A stretch of DNA of 9,576 nucleotides from Paucimonas sp. (GTDB lineage: Bacteria > Pseudomonadota > Gammaproteobacteria > Burkholderiales > Burkholderiaceae_D), in assembly GCA_029266815.1 (NCBI GenBank), contig JAQSWC010000034.1, forward strand, positions 1 to 9,576. Reading direction: 5' to 3'. Below the pieces are notes generated by a model. That model was not told where the DNA came from. It saw only the letters and a program-made list of their open reading frames with translations, and ran no database searches. The position numbers were made by a program, and so were the translations under genes. Shown one piece after another: positions 6,647 through 9,576 of this stretch; the stretch's first letter is position 1, and each line of letters starts with the position of its first letter.

Positions 6647-7318
6647 ATGAACCTCGCCCTATTCGACCTCGACCATACGCTGATTCCGCTGGACTCCGAT
6701 TATGAATGGGGCCAGTTCATGGTCCGCGTGGGGGCCGTCGACCCGGTGGAATTCGGCAAGCGCAATGCCGAGTTTTACCGCCAGTACCAGGTCGGCGAAC
6801 TCAACCCGGTGGAATACCTGGAATTCCTGTTTGGCACGCTTTCCCGCTTTCCGCGCACACAGTTGGATGCGTGGCATAACGAATTCATGGATGAGATTAT
6901 CTGCCCGGCCCTGCGGCCGTCTGCACGCAACCTGCTGCAGAAGCATCGTGATGCCGGCGACCTGATCTGCATTGTCACTGCGACCAACCGCTTCGTCACA
7001 GCACCGATTGCAACGGCTTTCGGCGTAGAACACCTGATCGCCGCCGAACCGGAACTGAAGGAAAACGGCGACCTCACCGGCAATACGATAGGCACGCCGC
7101 CTTACGGGCCGGGCAAGATCGTCAATACCAAGTCATGGCTGGCCGACATGGACAAGACCCTGGAAAGCTTCGAGCGCAGCTATTTCTACAGCGATTCGCA
7201 GAACGATATTCCGCTGCTTTCGCTGGTGACGCACCCAGTGGCAACCAACCCCAATGAAAAACTGACTGCCCATGCCAAAACGCATGGCTGGCCCATCCTG
7301 AACCTGTTCGATGATTAA
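6647..7318 (+). CDS. HAD-IB family phosphatase (SerB-like)
   Basis: A 223-residue cytosolic haloacid-dehalogenase hydrolase of subfamily IB (PSPase-like, TIGR01490 type). All four HAD motifs are intact. Motif I is FDLDHT, with nucleophile Asp7 and acid/base Asp9. Motif II is IVTAT (Thr111), motif III is the Lys in GPGKIV (Lys157), and motif IV is YSDSQND (Asp183/Asp187). A helical C1-type cap occupies about residues 15-95. It should dephosphorylate a small phosphometabolite. Relatives have been annotated as phosphoserine phosphatase or histidinol-phosphatase, but the substrate cannot be decided from sequence. The start at 6647 places the DxDxT motif at residue 7 as usual, whereas the upstream ATG at 6602 would overlap hda and add a non-homologous tail. 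It lies 16 nt after hda and overlaps pcnB by 8 nt. Confidence 0.93.
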   Translation: MNLALFDLDHTLIPLDSDYEWGQFMVRVGAVDPVEFGKRNAEFYRQYQVGELNPVEYLEFLFGTLSRFPRTQLDAWHNEFMDEIICPALRPSARNLLQKHRDAGDLICIVTATNRFVTAPIATAFGVEHLIAAEPELKENGDLTGNTIGTPPYGPGKIVNTKSWLADMDKTLESFERSYFYSDSQNDIPLLSLVTHPVATNPNEKLTAHAKTHGWPILNLFDD

Positions 7319-8693
7319 GAAATTCATCAGGCGCATTCTCGGCGCAAAAGACAAAAGCAATGGCCGCGTCGAACCCAAGATCTACGGCCTGAAAGAGCAC
7401 GGCATCGACCCGCGGCTACTTTCCTCCAACGCAGTGCGCGTCACCGACACACTGCAGCAGGAAGGCTTCAAGGCCTTCATCGTCGGCGGCGCGGTACGCG
7501 ACTTGCTGCTGGGCCATAAGCCCAAAGATTTTGATATCGCCACCAACGCGACGCCGGACCAGATCAAACGCCTTTTCCGTCGGGCCTTCATCATCGGCCG
7601 CCGTTTCCAGATCGTGCACGTGATGATGGGGCAGGAGCAGATCGAAGTGACGACCTTCCGCGGTTCCTCGGCCGACAGTGCGCAGAAAGATGAGCACGGG
7701 CGCGTCCTGCGCGACAACATCTTCGGCGAGCAGCATGAAGATGCGGCGCGGCGCGATTTCACCGTCAACGCCATGTACTACGATCCCGCGTCGCAGACGG
7801 TATTGGATTACCACAACGGTATTGCCGACATCCGCAAGAAAACGCTGCGCATGATCGGCATACCGGAGGCACGCTATCGCGAAGACCCGATCCGCATGCT
7901 GCGGGTAGTGCGTTTCGCCGCCAAGCTCAACTTCGAAATTGATCCGGCAACGCGCGAGCCGATCCGTGTCATGGCGCCGCTGATCAATAACGTGCCGGCA
8001 GCGCGGGTATTCGACGAGATGCTGAAGCTGCTCACCAGCGGACGCGCCCTTGCCTGCCTGCAGCAATTGAGGAAGCAAGGCCTGCATCACGGCCTGCTAC
8101 CGCTGCTCGACGTCGTGCTCGAACAACCGCTTGGCGAAAGGTTCGTCACGCTGGCATTAGAAAACACCGACCAGCGGATTCTGCAGGGAAAGCCGGTATC
8201 GGCAGGTTTCCTCTTCGCATCTCTCTTATGGCACCAAGTGCTGGAAAAGTGGAATGCTTACCAGGCTGCCGGCGAATATCCGATTCCTGCCTTACATCTG
8301 GCAGCCGATGATGTGCTCGATGCGCAACTCGACAAGCTGGCACTCCAGCGCAAGATAGCTTCCGACATGCGCGACATCTGGGCCATGCAGCCGCGCTTTG
8401 AGCGTCGCACCGGCAAATCCCCGTACAAGCTACTCGAGCATCTGCGCTGGCGCGCCGGCTACGATTTCCTGCTGCTACGTTGTGCATCGGGTGAAGTCGA
8501 TGCGGAAGTCGGCGAATGGTGGACGGAATTCGCTGCCGCCGACGGCCCCGGCCGGGAGGCGCTGCTTGCGCGCAAGCCGGCTGGTGAAACAGGCGGGCCG
8601 GCAAAGAAGCGCAGACGCCGCAGCGGACGCGGCAAAAAGAAAACCGACGGCGCGCCCGCTTCCGACAACAGCAGCAACACCGAACCCGAATAG
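7311..8693 (+). CDS. pcnB: Poly(A) polymerase I
   Basis: A class II nucleotidyltransferase of 460 residues that adds poly(A) tails to RNA 3' ends and promotes decay, including control of plasmid antisense RNAs in E. coli. The head domain shows GGAVRDLLLG (59-68) and KDFDIATNATP, with catalytic Asp73 and Asp75. The segment IIGRRFQIVHV (94-104) is the signature that separates bacterial poly(A) polymerases from CCA-adding enzymes. RRDFTVNAMYYD, the neck/RNA-binding segment RYREDPIRMLRVVRFAAKL and a helical body follow. The C-terminal tail is strongly basic (KKRRRRSGRGKKK, 432-444) then acidic/polar, typical of proteobacterial PAP I and probably RNA-binding. The start overlaps the HAD gene by 8 nt with no clear Shine-Dalgarno, suggesting coupling. 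N-terminal MIKKFIRRILG matches relatives as I recall them. folK follows after 2 nt. Confidence 0.96.
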   Translation: MIKKFIRRILGAKDKSNGRVEPKIYGLKEHGIDPRLLSSNAVRVTDTLQQEGFKAFIVGGAVRDLLLGHKPKDFDIATNATPDQIKRLFRRAFIIGRRFQIVHVMMGQEQIEVTTFRGSSADSAQKDEHGRVLRDNIFGEQHEDAARRDFTVNAMYYDPASQTVLDYHNGIADIRKKTLRMIGIPEARYREDPIRMLRVVRFAAKLNFEIDPATREPIRVMAPLINNVPAARVFDEMLKLLTSGRALACLQQLRKQGLHHGLLPLLDVVLEQPLGERFVTLALENTDQRILQGKPVSAGFLFASLLWHQVLEKWNAYQAAGEYPIPALHLAADDVLDAQLDKLALQRKIASDMRDIWAMQPRFERRTGKSPYKLLEHLRWRAGYDFLLLRCASGEVDAEVGEWWTEFAAADGPGREALLARKPAGETGGPAKKRRRRSGRGKKKTDGAPASDNSSNTEPE

Positions 8694-8695
8694 AC

Positions 8696-9181
8696 ATGGG
8701 CAAGACCGCCTACATCGGCATCGGCTCCAATCTCGGTGATGCCGTCGGCGAAGTGAAGCGCGCGATGGAAGCCCTGGAAGCGCTTCCATTGTCCCGCCTG
8801 GAAGCCAGTTCCAGCCTCTTTCGCACCGCGCCGGTGGATGCAGGCGGCGACGACTTCATCAACGCGGTAGTGCAGCTCTCCTCCACATACACCGCACATG
8901 AACTGCTGACCCGGTTGCAGGAAATCGAAGCGGCCGCTGGACGCGAACGCCCCTACCGCAATGCGCCGCGTACGCTGGATCTCGACCTCTTGCTGTACGG
9001 CGACGAGTGCATCGATATGCCGACGCTGCAGGTACCTCATCCTCGCATGACCGAGCGCGCTTTCGTGCTGATTCCGTTGCTTCAGCTCGACCCCTTCGTC
9101 TCCATTCCCGGCAAAGGCCCGGCGCATGAATTCGTGGCGCGGGTAAGCGACCAGCGGATCAGCAAGATAAGCGCGCCGTAA
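8696..9181 (+). CDS. folK: 6-hydroxymethyl-7,8-dihydropterin pyrophosphokinase (HPPK)
   Basis: A 161-residue cytosolic enzyme of folate biosynthesis. It transfers pyrophosphate from ATP to 6-hydroxymethyl-7,8-dihydropterin, giving the substrate of dihydropteroate synthase. The N-terminus AYIGIGSNLGD, the SSLFRTAPVD segment, DFINAVVQL and the HPPK signature RNAPRTLDLDLLLYG are all present. Asp95 and Asp97 fall at the same numbers as the Mg-binding pair of E. coli HPPK, and Arg92 and Arg88 also line up. Where E. coli has Trp89 this protein has Asn. VPHPRMTERAFVLIPL near the C-terminus is also typical. The length is normal (about 160). It starts 2 nt after the pcnB stop, an arrangement (pcnB-folK) common to many proteobacteria. 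No Shine-Dalgarno is evident, so re-initiation after pcnB is likely. Confidence 0.97.
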   Translation: MGKTAYIGIGSNLGDAVGEVKRAMEALEALPLSRLEASSSLFRTAPVDAGGDDFINAVVQLSSTYTAHELLTRLQEIEAAAGRERPYRNAPRTLDLDLLLYGDECIDMPTLQVPHPRMTERAFVLIPLLQLDPFVSIPGKGPAHEFVARVSDQRISKISAP

Positions 9182-9187
9182 TCCGTC

Positions 9188-9535
9188 ATGCAGATTCCTG
9201 TTCTCTGGCAGACCGTCGGCCTCCTTACCTTGTCGAACGTGTTCATGACTTTCGCCTGGTACGGACATCTTAAGAACCTTTCCAGCAAGCCGTGGTGGAT
9301 CGCCGCGCTGGTAAGCTGGTCGATTGCCTTGTTCGAGTATCTGCTTCAGGTTCCGGCGAACCGCATCGGTTATACCGAGCTTAATCTCGCGCAGCTAAAA
9401 ATCCTGCAGGAAGCGATTACACTCAGCGTATTCGTTCCCTTTGCCATGCTGTACATGAACCAGCCTTTCAAGCTTGATTATCTGTGGGCAGCACTGTGCC
9501 TGATGGGCGCGGTCTATTTCATCTTCCGCACATGA
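9188..9535 (+). CDS. DUF486 small membrane protein (DMT family)
   Basis: A 115-residue inner-membrane protein of the DUF486 family, usually labelled 'DMT family protein' because it resembles half-size drug/metabolite transporters. Four hydrophobic helices are visible at about residues 5-25, 36-55, 73-92 and 97-114. The polar loop PANRIGYTELNLAQLKILQE between helices 2 and 3 is the most characteristic conserved segment of the family. The function and substrate are unknown. By analogy with small DMT proteins it may work as an oligomer, which is inference. It begins 6 nt after folK and ends in an ATGA overlap with the deoxynucleoside kinase start, so it sits inside the operon. Composition resembles its neighbours and there is no sign of recent transfer. 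Confidence 0.9.
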   Translation: MQIPVLWQTVGLLTLSNVFMTFAWYGHLKNLSSKPWWIAALVSWSIALFEYLLQVPANRIGYTELNLAQLKILQEAITLSVFVPFAMLYMNQPFKLDYLWAALCLMGAVYFIFRT

Positions 9536-9576
9536 ATTTCGATAAATATCGCTATATCGTCGTTGAAGGCCCGATC
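9532..9576 (+). CDS. Deoxynucleoside kinase (3' part outside window)
   Basis: Only 15 codons are in the window, reading MNFDKYRYIVVEGPI. This matches the start of the deoxyadenosine/deoxyguanosine kinase-like family (dNK), where YRYIVVEGPI leads straight into the P-loop GxxGxGKT expected just past the window end. It would phosphorylate deoxynucleosides for dNTP salvage. The ATG overlaps the DUF486 stop by 4 nt (ATGA), which supports both the start and coupling. A dNK gene after folK is, from memory, common in betaproteobacteria. Substrate preference cannot be judged. Confidence 0.75.
   Translation, partial: MNFDKYRYIVVEGPI

Noticed and set aside
8459..9268. Minus-strand open frame of 269 codons opposite pcnB, folK and DUF486
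   Set aside because: It is antisense to three well-supported genes with clear family motifs, and shows no recognisable domain.
1..9576. CRISPR, phage, toxin-antitoxin, transposon or other defence-type system
   Set aside because: No direct repeat array, integrase, transposase or unexplained gene cluster is visible. Every stretch over about 130 bp is covered by a recognisable housekeeping or transport gene.

Overview
The window looks like an ordinary chromosomal stretch of a betaproteobacterium, most likely from the Burkholderiales (Oxalobacteraceae-like, in the manner of Herbaspirillum, Collimonas or Herminiimonas). This is inferred from moderately high GC, from the style of the proteins, and from the gene order purM (divergent) / perM-hda-HAD phosphatase-pcnB-folK-deoxynucleoside kinase, which I recall as typical of that group. 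No mobile element, CRISPR array, tRNA or rRNA is visible, and no gene looks horizontally acquired. Coding density is very high. The only gene-free stretches are about 50 bp (3680-3730) and about 123 bp (4772-4894).

Region 1 (1-3679, + strand) is a signalling and transport cluster. It holds the 3' part of a TctE-like sensor histidine kinase, a small DUF4212 membrane subunit, and a large sodium:solute symporter of the VC_2705 subfamily. The three genes overlap by 1 and 11 nt and should be co-transcribed and translationally coupled. The kinase probably controls, or senses the substrate of, the two-part symporter. Its response regulator presumably lies just upstream, outside the window. The symporter carries a charged loop of about 130 residues and a textbook EF-hand-like loop.

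Region 2 (3731-4771, - strand) is purM, encoding AIR synthetase of purine biosynthesis. It ends in a strong intrinsic terminator whose T-run overlaps the symporter stop codon.

Region 3 (4895-9576, + strand) is a tightly packed run of seven genes. They are an AI-2E/PerM family membrane protein, Hda (regulatory inactivator of DnaA), a HAD-IB phosphatase, poly(A) polymerase I (pcnB), HPPK (folK), a DUF486 small membrane protein, and the first 15 codons of a deoxynucleoside kinase. The junctions are 4-nt or 8-nt overlaps, or gaps of 2-16 nt, so a long operon is likely. It joins control of replication initiation, RNA turnover, folate synthesis and dNTP salvage.

I looked for an undescribed system and do not see a convincing one. 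The points most worth a second look are the EF-hand and charged insertion in the symporter, the DUF486 gene coupled between folK and the nucleoside kinase, and an inverted 8-mer at the two ends of the purM/perM intergenic region.
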